DNA of 64,000 bases from Rhizopus arrhizus (taxonomy: Eukaryota; Mucoromycota; Mucoromycetes; Mucorales; Rhizopodaceae). The notes beneath the pieces were generated by a model, which did no database searches, had not been told where the DNA came from, and was given only the letters and a program-made list of their open reading frames with translations. Positions 49,294-61,185 of the stretch are shown here, in pieces (position 1 is the stretch's first letter; every line of letters begins with the position of its first letter). The stretch covers positions 1,302,001-1,366,000 of the forward strand of contig JAKZZE010000013.1 in the NCBI GenBank assembly GCA_024220505.1, in the 5' to 3' direction. A program made the position numbers and the translations under genes.

Positions 49294-50950
49294 TCCATGT
49301 ATAAAATACTAGACAAAAATAGAGGAAAAAAGAATTTTTGCAGTATTATTTTAACTGCCGTGAATTAAAAAGGTTTCATGAAACGCATTTTATGCAAATA
49401 ATTATTGAAAGGCTCACATGGCAATAGTAACTTCAGCTTCTAGTTATTACATTTCATGAATGCTTTCAAGAGTACTATGCTTTCTACTTTGTATATGTAG
49501 TCTTTACAGTGTTTTTACTTTGATTTAGACAAAGCAAAAATGATTTCAGATACTTAAAAGATTTCAAACAAAAAGAAAAATTGTAAGAAGAATAATGAGT
49601 ATCTGCAGCAAGACATATCATAGTTTAATATTAGATATCGTATTTTGAAAATGTCCAAATCACCTGTGAGAGTGAAACCGCGATTTTTCGCTGGAAAATT
49701 GACTGTCTTCTTTTACCCTCCCAACGGAAAGTAATGTTCATGGATATTTTTACTTTCATTTAAATCTCTATTCCAAACTATATGGCAGGTTTTTAAATAT
49801 AATATACTGCTGGTATACTTTCAGTCCGAGGGCTTCGTTGGATGTAAGACTTTGTTCTTACAAGCATTACGGATCTAAATATGTCAGTAAAAAAAAAGTT
49901 AGTAATAATAGAAGTTTGTTCTAATGCTTACTATAAATACTTTTGATGTCCTAAATTCCTTCAAATTTACTACAACAGATTTAAAAACTTTGGATCTTTA
50001 GTTTTAATTCCTTCAATAATATCGCGGTTGGATCAGAGATAAGAATTAATAAAGCAATGCATATCATCTGAAGGGTTATTTATTAAATCATGTATTAGTA
50101 TTTATTGAATGCTTTTTAGAATACCAACAATTTATATTTTACTGATAAATAGAAAATTTACGCTACCTTTTTTTTTTTTGTCATGAAACACTGATAAATT
50201 CTATCTATTACTAATGAAAAGATCAAATATATGAATAAAAATAAAACATCTTTAGAAGAAACGCTGTATCCTTTATGAATTATGAACTGAAGAGTTACAA
50301 CTAGTTAAAATATTTCGCTTTATATATGTTTGCTAATGTTGAGAATGAAATCACTAAAAAGTTTGCCATCGCATTGATCATTATTACTGTAACATTAAAT
50401 CTTATGCAAGAGTAACAAGCTTTTGAAAAATATAAAATAAATTGCTATATAAAAAAATCATATTAGTTCTTCTACTGTACATTATTACCAGGCGTATGGA
50501 TTGATAATAGGATTAGCATACGGATTTCGCTATTGATATTGGATCTTATCACCCTTTAGGCTCATATTTTACTATTCATCAAGCTAAATGGTTACTTAAT
50601 TTTCACAAATCAAATCATAGAAACACCAGTTTTATTTGGCCTATATTTAAATTAAAAACTCTCACTCTAAAACCCTGAAGACTCTTGAAAGCATACACAG
50701 GGAGTCAACAATGTTTAAAAAAGGGAAAATTGTTTCTTGACTAAAGTTAAAATTGCAGAAAAACTATGTCACCCAAGTTTTGATATTCGTTACTCTAACT
50801 TAATTTTTGAAATCAATATGTTACTATGATTAAACCGTCAATAGAGCATTGTGATGTTTGTCTTCGATTTTATCTCAGAATCATAAAGTTTAGATATGTA
50901 TATATGTATTAGATGATGACTTAAGTTGAATCCAAAAGAAGTCAGGAAGG
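49294..50950. other. intergenic region upstream of SMG1
   Basis: AT-rich. Only short frames, no recognised gene, RNA or repeat. Confidence 0.4.
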
Positions 50951-52075
50951 GAAATCCATTTTTATTTTTCTAACTAATTCCGTAAAATGCAGCATCATAA
51001 TTGTCAAATCTCCCAATGTCAATATTGATAACAGCACAAAAGACAAAGTCGACAACCAGCTATCTCAGATAAAAAAGCGATCATATGAAGAGGCTTTGTT
51101 ACATACATTTCAAGAATCGAATTCAACTGACAATATTAAAAAACCCACTTTACTCTTTGCTGAGCACTATAACATTATACTTATTGCTTTAACAGATAGC
51201 GGCGGTATGGAACACAATGTGGTCTTATCGCCAAAGCTTGTTCAGTAATTAGAAAACTCATTGAATTCGCCAAAACTATTGCAGCTCTCATTGCCTGGCC
51301 ACAATCATCATCGATTTACCAATCATATAATCCAAAATATTGATATCAGAAGTCTTGCTGAATCCGGAATAATGTCTCGATTTTTGGCTAATCGAAAACA
51401 CAGTCAACTCAATCACGACATTACCACCATTCTCAACAAGGATTAGACCATATCATCTCGACAAAAATATGCAGTTGTCAAAGGTTTCTGTGCTCAATCA
51501 TTATTGATCTTGAAAATGCATGTGGATTGCTTGTCAATACAGTTGAGGTATATGGCAGAGACCCTACTATTGAAACGCATCATGAATGGCAAGATCCAAC
51601 TGTATCCAGCAAAAATAAAACATTGATCCCACTACCACATGGCACTCGTTACAAGAATTTTTAAGTTCTCACTCTGCACCAAGTTGAAGGAAATAGAATC
51701 ACTAAGAAATTAATTACTGATATCAATGCTTTCGACGCTCTAGTTACGTCAAGCATCCGATTTGATCGACCTACTGAACCTGAATGTGGTCCAAACACCT
51801 CCAACTTTATCTTGGATGACCATACATCACGCACTTGCAAATTTTTTCGCTGACGATGAGTCTTGGGATGATGCTTTGAAACTTACAAACGATCCAAATC
51901 CTGAACCCATTGATCCACACTTTCGACTTCACCAACTTTGGCAACTTCGAACAAAATTTCATCGTCTTGATACTTACCAATCATCCCGCGCTTCCCTATT
52001 AAAAGGAACCCTCCAGCTGCTTATCCCTTATGTAAAGTATTGTATGTTTATATTTTGTTGCTCATTTATTTGAAT
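50950..52075 (+). pseudogene. decayed gene of unknown family
   Basis: One reading frame runs from about 50977 through 51446 with a single in-frame stop (TAA at about 51246). It encodes protein-like sequence (NQLSQIKKRSYEEALLHTF.., SLAESGIMSRFLANRKHS..). It is followed in shifted frames by further coding-like pieces, the clearest at 51762-52060 (TPPTLSWMTIHHALANFFAD.., PEPIDPHFRLHQLWQLRTKF..). Higher complexity and lower AT content than the flanks mark it out. No start, several stops and at least two frame changes. No family recognised; a transposon-derived protein is one possibility. Confidence 0.5.
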
Positions 52076-52079
52076 AATA

Positions 52080-54440
52080 TAGCTTTTAAACTTCTTGATT
52101 GTATGGAGACAAATCCTAAATATCTTGTATAGCTTAACTAATGCTATGGATACAATTGCATATAGTTACTTTTCACTTGTAGCAAATACAAGGTAACTTA
52201 TAAGAACAAAAAGCAGGACCCTTTAACTAATTAGAATACATGGATATCATACTCTAAGACAAGTACACAGTGAAAAAAGAAAATAGCTCAATAAACTTTT
52301 TCGTTTTCGTAAATAGTATAGCTAATCTTTTCCTTCAAGTCACCCAAAGCTTTTAGTAAATCAATGTAATGTTGTGATTTACAAACTTTTTTATGCCTTA
52401 AGAATGCATTACTTTTACTGCACAGATCAAGAGCTTAGCCAGTTTTAAGACTGTAATAAACTTTTTCAGTGAAGAAATTTCTTTTGTATAACATTTCTTA
52501 TCCGTAAATTAATTACACGTACAAATATAATATTCACTAATGGTGAATGCTTGTTGTGAGCTTTTTTTTTTTTTTTTTTTTTAGGTGTTACTCGTGCTGT
52601 TATTATCTATTTTTTCTATCCCAATCCACAGTCAAATAATTCATAAACAAGTTATCAGTATAAGTTTTCCAAAAGCATGTTCTCATGCGTCAATCTTAGA
52701 TGAAAATGTTTTATTACTTGTAAGCTTGACTGTATATTTAATGCACTGAGCAACACTAAAACAGTTTTTTGAGCAAAAAGGTAAGCCTTTGCAGAGAAAA
52801 ATCATTTACAAACTGCTTTAATACCTTTTGGCATTTTAGGTATTGTTAATTTTAGAAACATTCACAAACCAGGTATTGTCGAAAAAGATTTGCCTTGCGA
52901 TAAATATAGTTAAAACATACCAAACCTTGTTATGAAAAACTTGATCTTACAAAGAAGCTTCAACAATAGTATCAAGAGAGACACAGCATTAATGAAAGTA
53001 GAGCATGCACTATGTTTACTTTAAAGTGAAATGAGTTGGTAATAAAAGCATTCTAGATATATCTTAAGCAAGATATAACCATCTATGTAGTATTACTGCA
53101 ATGAATAGTCAAGTCCAACAGTTAACTCCGTTTTCTTTCGTGAAAATCCCGCTTAAATGTAACGCAGAAGAAAATCTCTTTAAAAATAAAAGAAACAAAA
53201 TTCAATTCTGTAAGCAAAGTTGTTTTCACCAAACGTAGCGCTTTCAATATAAAATGAACGCGTTTTATAAACATCTATCTAATAAAAATAGCTTAGAAAA
53301 GAAGCCTAGAATAGCTTTTTATTTAGATTTTGATAACTCATGATGCATCTTTATAACACTATCTTATAATGCTTATGGAAAAGCATTAAGCATAAGATAT
53401 CATCCGGCGCAAAATATCGGGTATTCTGTCTATTTTATCGGTAAGTTCAATGACTTTAGGCTCCAATCTGTTTACACTCTCCGCCCGCCCCCGCCCCTTT
53501 TTTTTTTCTTGGCTTGATAGAATTTCCCTGCCGAAAGTAATGAATTAATAAAAAATCAATCCAGTTTTGTGTCATCATATCGTGTGTATCGTGAAATTTT
53601 GAAAATGTCCATCATTCTGCTTTTGGCTTTGACCCCACAGGCAACATTTTTTTGATATAATATAACATCGCTACAAAACAAATTGTACAATGTGATAGTG
53701 AAAGCTTCTCCAGAACAAAAAAAAATTATTGCATTCAATTTCTTAATCTGAAGCATTATTCCCGATGTCTGTTGATAATAACTGTAAATTATACTCGTGC
53801 TTTTTTTCTTAATCACACAGATTCCAATTCATATGTTTTCTTGAAAACTATCCTTACAAAAACGGAGATCTTACTGCGTTTTTGTTGCTCAATTGTGAAA
53901 TGGAATTAAGTGAATGTTGATATACCTTCTTCCTAAATTATAACAAAAGTAATGTGTTTTTATTCTTTTTGTTTGGTTCTATTTGGTCAATAAAATTTCC
54001 ATGTAACATTTTACAAGAAAGCATGTAGAAAATAGAAATTGTGTGTCAATTAGTTTCTATTTAAAGTATAGCTAGCATCCTTAATGTAACAACTTTCATA
54101 TTTTGTGCATTTTATGGAATCAGGTCCAGTGTAAGAACGAAGAGAGATTTTCTTCTCTTTTTAGTTGCTAAGTTTGAGTTTAATTGGTCGATATTCCAAC
54201 GCAGTGTATGATCCACATTATACCCATAACAAGCAAATAAGTGTGATCTCAGGGCTTAAAATTGCAAGAATGGTCAATTGATTTGAATGAGGGCTTCAAA
54301 TAAATTAGCTAAAGATAGAATAATAATCAGTAAGACAAAGGTCTTGGCATATACTATATTGTAATATTGAAATGGTTAATTTTACTAATTATAGAATTTT
54401 TTTAAAACTAAACAGGATGTGTGTCGGAAGAATTATTACC
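52080..54440. other. intergenic region upstream of chitin deacetylase
   Basis: AT-rich with a T-run at 52562-52582 and a C-rich island at 53481-53497. No gene or RNA recognised. Presumably contains the regulatory region of the chitin deacetylase gene. Confidence 0.4.
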
Positions 54441-54450
54441 AGCAGTCAAA

Positions 54451-54458
54451 TATAAATA
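54451..54458 (+). promoter_or_regulatory. TATA box of the chitin deacetylase gene
   Basis: TATAAATA 56 nt before the ATG at 54507. Confidence 0.6.
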
Positions 54459-54506
54459 GAAAATCAAATTTTTTGTTCCTTTTTGTTTGTAAACAATTAA
54501 ATAAAA

Positions 54507-55838
54507 ATGCAATTCAAATTGGTTACAATTTCGCTTGCTCTTGCAAAGATTGCAACTGTTGTCTCTGCTGATGTAACTGCCTCCAACTATTGGGAATCTA
54601 TCTCTACCAAAATTAATCCTAAAAACATCACTCTTCCATCTATTAAACAAACCACCAGTTACGATGTTGATACTCAATGTACTTACTACACACCTGATTC
54701 TTCCTTGATTACTTTCAAAGAATCTGAATGGCCTACTTCTTGGTTAACAGCCACAAGCAACGGTATGGATGAATCTGCTGAATTTCTCAGCCTGTACAAC
54801 TCTATTGATTGGACCAAAGCCCCCAATATCAAACCACGTACCTTGACCTCTGATGGTGGCTTGGACACATCCAAATACTCTGATTCTGACCCTGATTGTT
54901 GGTGGTCTGCTAGTACTTGTACTACTCCCAAGTTGTCTGATGTCAATGCTGATATCTACGCTTGCCCTGAGCCCGAGACTTGGGGTCTTACCTATGATGA
55001 TGGGCCCAACTGTTCTCACAATGCTTTCTATGATTACCTCAGCGACAACAAGTTGAAGGCCACTATGTTTTACATTGGTTCTAACGTTATGGACTGGCCT
55101 TACGGCGCTTTGCGTGGTATGCGCGATGGTCACCACATTGCTAGTCATACTTGGTCTCACAACTACACAACTATTCTCTCAAACAAGGAAGTTCTTGCTG
55201 AACTTTACTACACACAAAAGGCCATCAAACTCACCACTGGTGTCACTCCCAAGTACTGGCGTCCTGTAAGTTTCACATAATTATTCTAGACTTCATTTTT
55301 ACTAATATTATATCTGAAAATACAGCCTTATGGTGATGTCGATGACCGTGTCCGTTGGATCGCTACTCAATTAAACCTTACTGCTGTTATTTGGAACCTT
55401 GACACTAATGACTGGGCTGCTGGTGATACTGAAACTGTTGAAGATGTTCAAGCTACTTACGATGATTATATTGCCATGGGTACCAACGGAACTTTTGCCA
55501 CCAGCGGTCAAATTGTCTTGACTCATGAAATTGATAACACTACTATGCAATTGGCTGTTGATAATTTGGCTAAGATTCAAAAGGCTTACAAGAACGTTAT
55601 TGATGTTGCTACCTGTTACAATATTTCTTACCCCTACTTTGAAGACTATCAATTCACAGATGTCATGAATGCCACCAGCACTACCGATAGCACCGCCAAC
55701 TCTACTGACTCTGATTCTGCCTCTTCTACCACTATTTCTCTCAAACTCGCTAAGGCTGCTGCTTCTGTCAATGCCGGTAGTGCCACTGTTCCTAGCTTTG
55801 GCTTAGCTATTGTTCTCATTGCTGCTTTGGTTTTTTAA
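54507..55838 (+). CDS. chitin deacetylase (CE4), GPI-type
   Basis: Deacetylates chitin to chitosan, the main wall polymer of Mucorales, at the cell surface. Two exons, 54507..55265 and 55326..55838, phase 0, 423 residues. Signal peptide at 1-21. The NodB/CE4 domain has all five motifs: TYDDGP (162-167, catalytic base and metal Asp), HTWSH preceded by HIAS (metal His214 and His218), RPPYGD (252-257), DTNDW (279-283), and LTHE (318-321). The C-terminus is Ser/Thr/Asp-rich and ends in a hydrophobic segment (FGLAIVLIAALVF), as expected for GPI attachment. Several N-glycosylation sites are visible. A LINE is inserted tail-first about 115 bp downstream of the stop, so the gene's 3' flank is interrupted. 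Confidence 0.96.
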
Positions 55839-55939
55839 AGTTTTGAATAAATAAACTCATTAAGTTATAGATTTTTGTAAAACAGTAACACACATATTTT
55901 TGTAACATGTTTCAGATCCAGAACATATAAATTGACCTT

Positions 55940-55953
55940 TTTGAGCTCTTTTT
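55940..55953. repeat. LINE target-site duplication, 3' copy
   Basis: TTTGAGCTCTTTTT, identical to 61172-61185. The final T residues merge with the element's poly(A) tail (T17 at 55949-55965 on this strand). Confidence 0.85.
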
Positions 55954-56051
55954 TTTTTTTTTTGTAGATATTAAATTTCTTTTATTGAATAAACAATTAT
56001 AAAATAAAAAAAGGTTAAAATAAGTCACACGTCGTATTGAGTGGTGTACTT

Positions 56052-59000
56052 TTAGTGAAGACTGAGCATCCCAATTTTTTCAAAAGCTGTTGTGACAATA
56101 CGTTCAGGTAAGAGAGGAACATTATCAAAGATGTATCGCCAATGTGCACGCCATAAAAATAAAAGGATATAATAACTAAGACGAAGCAGAGTTGTGTTGT
56201 CAATATAATCGAAGCGCGTGTGATGCAATAAAAGGTTAAGGATATCAGTTGATTGAAACTCGAGATGAGGTGCAAAACGAGACAGAGCTTCTTGCCAAAT
56301 GGACCATTTATGAGGACATTCCACGAGAAGATGAGATATATCCTCGGAAGGTACATTGCAGAACTTGCATGTAGCACTGACATCAGGATTGAAACGGGCT
56401 ACAGATGATTGACTATGCAATTTTCCGTGGATGAAGCGAAAAGAGAACGATCTTGCTTCAGGCAGAATAGTGAGGTTCCAGAAACGCAACCAACCATCAG
56501 GCGGTATGGTAGGAGCCGGACAAGGAAGTATAGAATCGAGCTGAGTCTGACGGTATACTCGAGGACAAAAAGAAACCCATTCCAATGATCTTGTGAGCCA
56601 TGTGACAAAAGGATAGTCTGTCACACTACCTGGCTCAGTAGATGTATTCAATATGACCTGCCAAGTCATCTCATTCAGTTTGACGGTACGATTTTGTAGA
56701 TCTCGTAGTAATCGGGCTGATAATCGAGGATGAGGTGGTGAGTCTGACGCCAACATAGGCCGTATCCTTTGGAGTGACTGATCGTATGTAAAATAGTGTC
56801 TTGCCTGTGATTTGAAGCGGTGAGGACTTCGTAACCAATGACCATCAGGGATTTCCGAGAAAAGCGAGCAAATGGGTAGGCATAACAGAGTGGATGGATT
56901 GCATTGAACTTCAGACATGCCATTACTCAGAAAAGAATCCATAGTGGTATAAAGTGCAGGGATAAAAGAACCAAAAGACACATCTGTTGTTGAACGAAGA
57001 GCTGGAAAGAAACAAGACAATAAGGAGGAAGTACCCGAGGAGTGGAACCGTCGTATAAAATCCTTCAAATATACTTGACTACAGGAGCTCTGAAAGTCAT
57101 CAGTAAACAGCAAACGGAGCCATCGGACTTGTAAGCTACGGTGTTGGATAAGAGGGTCTAACAAACCCAACCCGCCCTTGGATAACGGTTGACAAAACAA
57201 AGCATATCGAAAACCAGGTTTGATGCCTTTCGAGATAAATTGATATATCGTTGATCGAATCTGGCAAAAGAAGGATTTTGGCAGTGAGATAACTCTCAAG
57301 GAATACCACAATTTAGATAGCAGTAGAGTGTTAGTCACAGTCACACGGCCTCTAAGAGAGAGATGCCGTTGAGAATAGATTGAGCATTGGGTTTTGATAT
57401 TTTGTAACAGATGGTCTTCTACATATCTTCGCTGAGCAATAGATTGAATAACCGGAAATCCAAGATAGCGGAGAGGCTGTGATTTAGTATGATCATGCCA
57501 TGTGAGGATCTGGTGCTGTGTAAGAAGTTGCTGCCATTGGCTGGAACTCTTTCCATTGAGAAAAATTGCTTCAGTTTTTGAAAGGTTGACTTTAGCGTTG
57601 GATACTTGCCCGTAGGTCTGTAGATGATGTTGAAGACGTAGGAAATCTGCAGGTGAAGATAGAAAGACACAAACATCATCAGCATAAGCAAGTACTTTAA
57701 GAGCAGGAGGAGGATTTGGATCGGCTGGCAATGGAAGGAATGAGAATCCAAACAAAGAAGTGTCTTGTAAAACATGTCTTAGGAATGGTTCTAGTGCGAG
57801 ATTAAACAGAAGAGGCGACAGCGGATCCCCTTGACGGAGGCCGCGGGATTGGGTTACTTCTTCGGTGAGATGTCCGTTGATGTTGACCCGGACCCGGTTA
57901 CCAAAAAATAGCCCAATCAAAGAGTTCACAAGTACCGTTGGGAACCCGAACTTTAGTAGCACTGAGCGTAAGTAAGAGGGGTGTACCCGATCGTAGGCTT
58001 TTTCTTGATCCAAAAGGAGAGCAATTTCCTGACGATTGTCCTTACGAGCATGTTCCATTACAATATTAAGCACGAGACCATTTTCCGCGATAAAGCGATT
58101 CGGCATAAACCCAGTTTGACATCGATTGATCAGGGATGGTATTACCTGCCGCAATCGTGAGTTGATAACTCTGGTATAAATTTTGGCATCACAGTTGATT
58201 AGTGAGATAGGTCGCCAATTTTTTAGATTCGTTAAATCACCCTTTTTTGCCAACAGCCTTACCCGTAATTCTTGCCATGAATGTGGAAAGATACTGGAGT
58301 TATGTGCTTGATTATATACCTTTAAAACCAATTCCTGTAGAGGAGGGTAGCGAAATAGTTGGTACAGAAAGGCGTAGCCAAGACCATCTTCCCCTGGGCT
58401 GCTGATTTTATTTTGCACGCGTGCTGTTTCTTGAATGATCTCGTCAATAGTGATTGGCACCATAAGAACATCACAATGGGCAGAGGTCACTTGGGGTAGA
58501 TCTGAAATACCTTGGAGATAGGAATCGAGCTGAAGATCATCGACAGGGTCCGCATCATACAAGGATTGGTAAAACTGTTGGGTGATGGGGAGTAGTTGAT
58601 CAATACCTTCGACCGGATCTTCATTGTCGTCAGATCGTAAGGTGGTAATATGTTGTTCAACTGTACGTTTACGATATATACTTTTTAGATACTTGATCGA
58701 AGTTTCACCTGCTTCCTGCCAGCGAACACTAGCTTTGAGAGCCAGGATATCAGTAAGTTCTTGTTGTAATGATGCAATTTGTTGATCGAAAATAGGCAAT
58801 TGATGTAAGCGAATAGCTAATGGTGGTTTACTGCGCAAAAATTTATTTCGATTGCTTTGTAGTTTGCGGATGGTTTTTGTACGCCAATTAGTGTAATCTA
58901 CTGCGAAAGTGCGTGTGAGCTGTTTAACTTGAAGTTTAATGTGATCCCATGATTTTGCAGGAGACCATTCAGAAGGTAACTTGGGTATAATATCTTCTAG

Positions 59001-59813
59001 ATGTTGGCGAAGATATTGTTGGTAAGCGGGGTTTCGAGCGAGAAGGGGGTTTCCACGCCAAAGGCCGGGACCAGAAGGGGAGGAACCGATACAACAAGTA
59101 ATCGACAGAAGTGAATGATCTGACCAGGAGGCATCCAATTTGTGTATGTTACTTTCTGTGACCTTAGAGCACCAAGACTGACTAACGAATATATAATCGA
59201 TAGTAGAACATATATGGTCATTGCGTCGGAATGTAGGTAGCTCGTGTAGGTCATCCTTCTGTAATGCGTTGTAAAAATGATCATCTAAAAATGAAACCCA
59301 TTGTAGAGAAGTTTGGGAAGACAGGTGAGAACGTTGGTATGAATAGTTAAAATCTCCAGTAATAACAAGACGGTCGAAGTTAATATCCAGAGTCGGTGAA
59401 TGTAAGAGGTCAAATAGCTGATCAAAGAACTGTGAACGGTGTTGACCAGAGGTGGCTGGAGCATATATAACAAGAACATAGAAAGGAGCAAAGGCGTTGT
59501 GAGGATGTGTAACCTTTGTGAGTATAGTTCTATCGTTCTCGGGTGTCAAATTGATTGAGAATACGAAGGAAGGACTGAACGAGACAATACCACAATGTCG
59601 AGACCATAAGGAGTGTTGAGCCTGGAATTGTGTATTGATCAAAGAAAGTATATTATCAGAAACATGAGTTTCTTGAAAAGTCATAATATCGAAGTTTAAG
59701 GAACGTAAGTATCTTATAAATTTTGATTGTTTGTTGGTATTGTTGGACTTCACTAAACTATTGCAGTTTAGTGAAGCAATACGTAGTCATAAGTGTTGAG
59801 ACTTATTACTCAT
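56052..59813 (-). CDS. LINE ORF2: endonuclease-reverse transcriptase, interrupted by one UGA
   Basis: Nicks target DNA and reverse-transcribes the element RNA. From the ATG at 59811-59813, one base after the ORF1 stop, the frame runs 1253 residues with a single internal stop, UGA at 59787-59789 (codon 9), followed by CUA. The open part from 59786 begins LRIASLNCNSLVK, the first strand of an APE-type endonuclease. Endonuclease landmarks are FQETH, GDFNY and SDHSLLSI. Reverse transcriptase landmarks are NWRPISLINCDAKIYTRVI, QTGFMPNR, DQEKAYDRV, GLRQGDPLSPLLF and the catalytic YADD. A zf-RVT-like CKFCNVPSEDISHLLVECPH lies near the C-terminus. The next in-frame ATG falls just before FQETH and would remove the first strand. 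Either a single inactivating mutation or readthrough explains the stop. Confidence 0.93.
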
Positions 59814-59814
59814 A

Positions 59815-61170
59815 TTAATAAAGTATAGTAAGGGAGTGTCCATCATCCGTATGGCTGTCGAATGAGGAGGAATCTGCAGTGGCATCTGTAATGGCGGCGT
59901 CGTGTTGATCAAGTTGCATATTGTGCGATGATTCAGAAGGTGTTACTTGAGAAGGAACTGACTGAGATCGAGTGACCGGACGTTCGTATGGCTTGTGCCC
60001 AGGATGTATCCTACCAACCTTTGATGATTTCTTGCTAGGTGAAGCTTTGATGTTGGAGGTAACGGGCTGTGGAGGCATTGTGAGCACTACTTTGGGAATA
60101 AGAGAGGATGCTTCATCGATTGATTCTTGGTTACCATTTTCCGGTTGATCCTTTATTTCGGTCTCGGATGGTTTCGCAGTATCTATGGAATCTGAGTTCG
60201 TAGGCAGTTCCTGATTAGCTGGTAGGAGAGGGTTTTGTTCGACAACTGTAGGATTAACCGTAACAGTTTCCGTTTGTTTACGAGCGCGCTTAGAAGGCTT
60301 ATCTCGAGTACAGGAGGCTGCCATATGGCCATCTACACCACAATTCCAGCAAGTATAGCGAGCTCGTCGCTTAGGACAGTTGACCACGACATGGCCCTCT
60401 TCGTGGCAGTAACGGCAGTAATGAGGCATCTGGTTCCATACAGCATAGAAACCAAAGTCCTCCATTTCATCCCAAGGAATGAGATGAGTTAAATCCTTAA
60501 AATTCTTAGTCTCAGAGGCTATATTAAGGGTAGCATAGCCGGTGCACATATAGGTCCCTGTAGTCGGCTCTAAAAGAATCCCAACATCAAGGATGTCCCC
60601 GTATCTCTGTAAACTCTTTTGCAGTCCAGCTAATAAGGTGCTCTCATTCAAAAAAGGTAAATTCGACAGACGGAGACGGACTACCTTCATTTGGCTGTCA
60701 AGAGCACGACAAGGTAGCACGATCGAGTTATCACTAAACTTAATACCATTTGCAAGAAAATCGGTCAAGGCATTATCTGTCGGCTCGAAATTAATCTCAG
60801 CAAATTTCATAGATCCAAATTGCTGCGTAAGGACTCCCATTCGAGAGGGGTATTGCTGGGCAACTAAACGTAAGAACTCAAGTTTGGTTTCTTTGCGTCC
60901 GGTCATATCAATGAATACACTGCCTGGTCCATGACCCGGGCGCCAAATACTGGTTTTGATGATGGTTAAATTGTTCTTGTCAACTGTTGTAGATCCGGGA
61001 ACATCAGCTGGAATATTTGTTCTCGTAGCATGTAAGAGTGATTTACGATTTTTGGTTACCACTTGTACCCAAGATCGCTGATTAGGAGATGTTTGAGATG
61101 TTGATGTTGAGTGAGGTGACTTAGATAAGCCACCAAATTGGTCAAAATTATTTTTGGCGGAAAGAACCAT
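59815..61170 (-). CDS. LINE ORF1: gag-like nucleic-acid-binding protein
   Basis: RNA-binding partner of ORF2 in the retrotransposition particle. 451 residues. The ATG at 61170 lies 1 nt inside the element's 5' boundary. A longer open frame extends through the duplication into host flank to 61308 but is not element sequence. Two canonical zinc knuckles stand in tandem, CRYCHEEGHVVVNC and CWNCGVDGHMAASC (each CX2CX4HX4C), preceded by a region with VVRLRLSNLPF typical of the RRM-like fold of such proteins. The C-terminal third is Ser/Pro/Thr/Gln-rich. It ends in TAA, with T then ATG of ORF2 immediately after. Confidence 0.9.
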   Translation of the reverse strand: MVLSAKNNFDQFGGLSKSPHSTSTSQTSPNQRSWVQVVTKNRKSLLHATRTNIPADVPGSTTVDKNNLTIIKTSIWRPGHGPGSVFIDMTGRKETKLEFLRLVAQQYPSRMGVLTQQFGSMKFAEINFEPTDNALTDFLANGIKFSDNSIVLPCRALDSQMKVVRLRLSNLPFLNESTLLAGLQKSLQRYGDILDVGILLEPTTGTYMCTGYATLNIASETKNFKDLTHLIPWDEMEDFGFYAVWNQMPHYCRYCHEEGHVVVNCPKRRARYTCWNCGVDGHMAASCTRDKPSKRARKQTETVTVNPTVVEQNPLLPANQELPTNSDSIDTAKPSETEIKDQPENGNQESIDEASSLIPKVVLTMPPQPVTSNIKASPSKKSSKVGRIHPGHKPYERPVTRSQSVPSQVTPSESSHNMQLDQHDAAITDATADSSSFDSHTDDGHSLTILY

Positions 61171-61171
61171 G

Positions 61172-61185
61172 TTTGAGCTCTTTTT
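61172..61185. repeat. LINE target-site duplication, 5' copy
   Basis: TTTGAGCTCTTTTT followed by AATATATT. Identical to 55940-55953 and marks the 5' end of the minus-strand element. Confidence 0.85.

Larger units (their letters stand above)
55954..61171 (-). mobile_element. non-LTR retrotransposon (L1-like LINE), near-complete copy
   Basis: About 5.2 kb, transcribed on the minus strand. It has ORF1 (451 codons, two CCHC knuckles), ORF2 (APE endonuclease, reverse transcriptase, Cys/His end), an 86-nt 3' UTR and a poly(A) tail of at least 12 next to the 3' duplication. It is flanked by a 14-bp duplication (55940-55953 and 61172-61185). The upper-coordinate duplication ends at TTTTT/AATA on the plus strand, matching the TTTT/AA nick consensus of L1-type endonucleases and supporting target-primed integration. 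The 5' boundary falls 1 nt before the ORF1 ATG, so no 5' UTR is present: either a truncation or a very short leader. Open ORFs and the perfect duplication suggest a young insertion. Confidence 0.93.
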
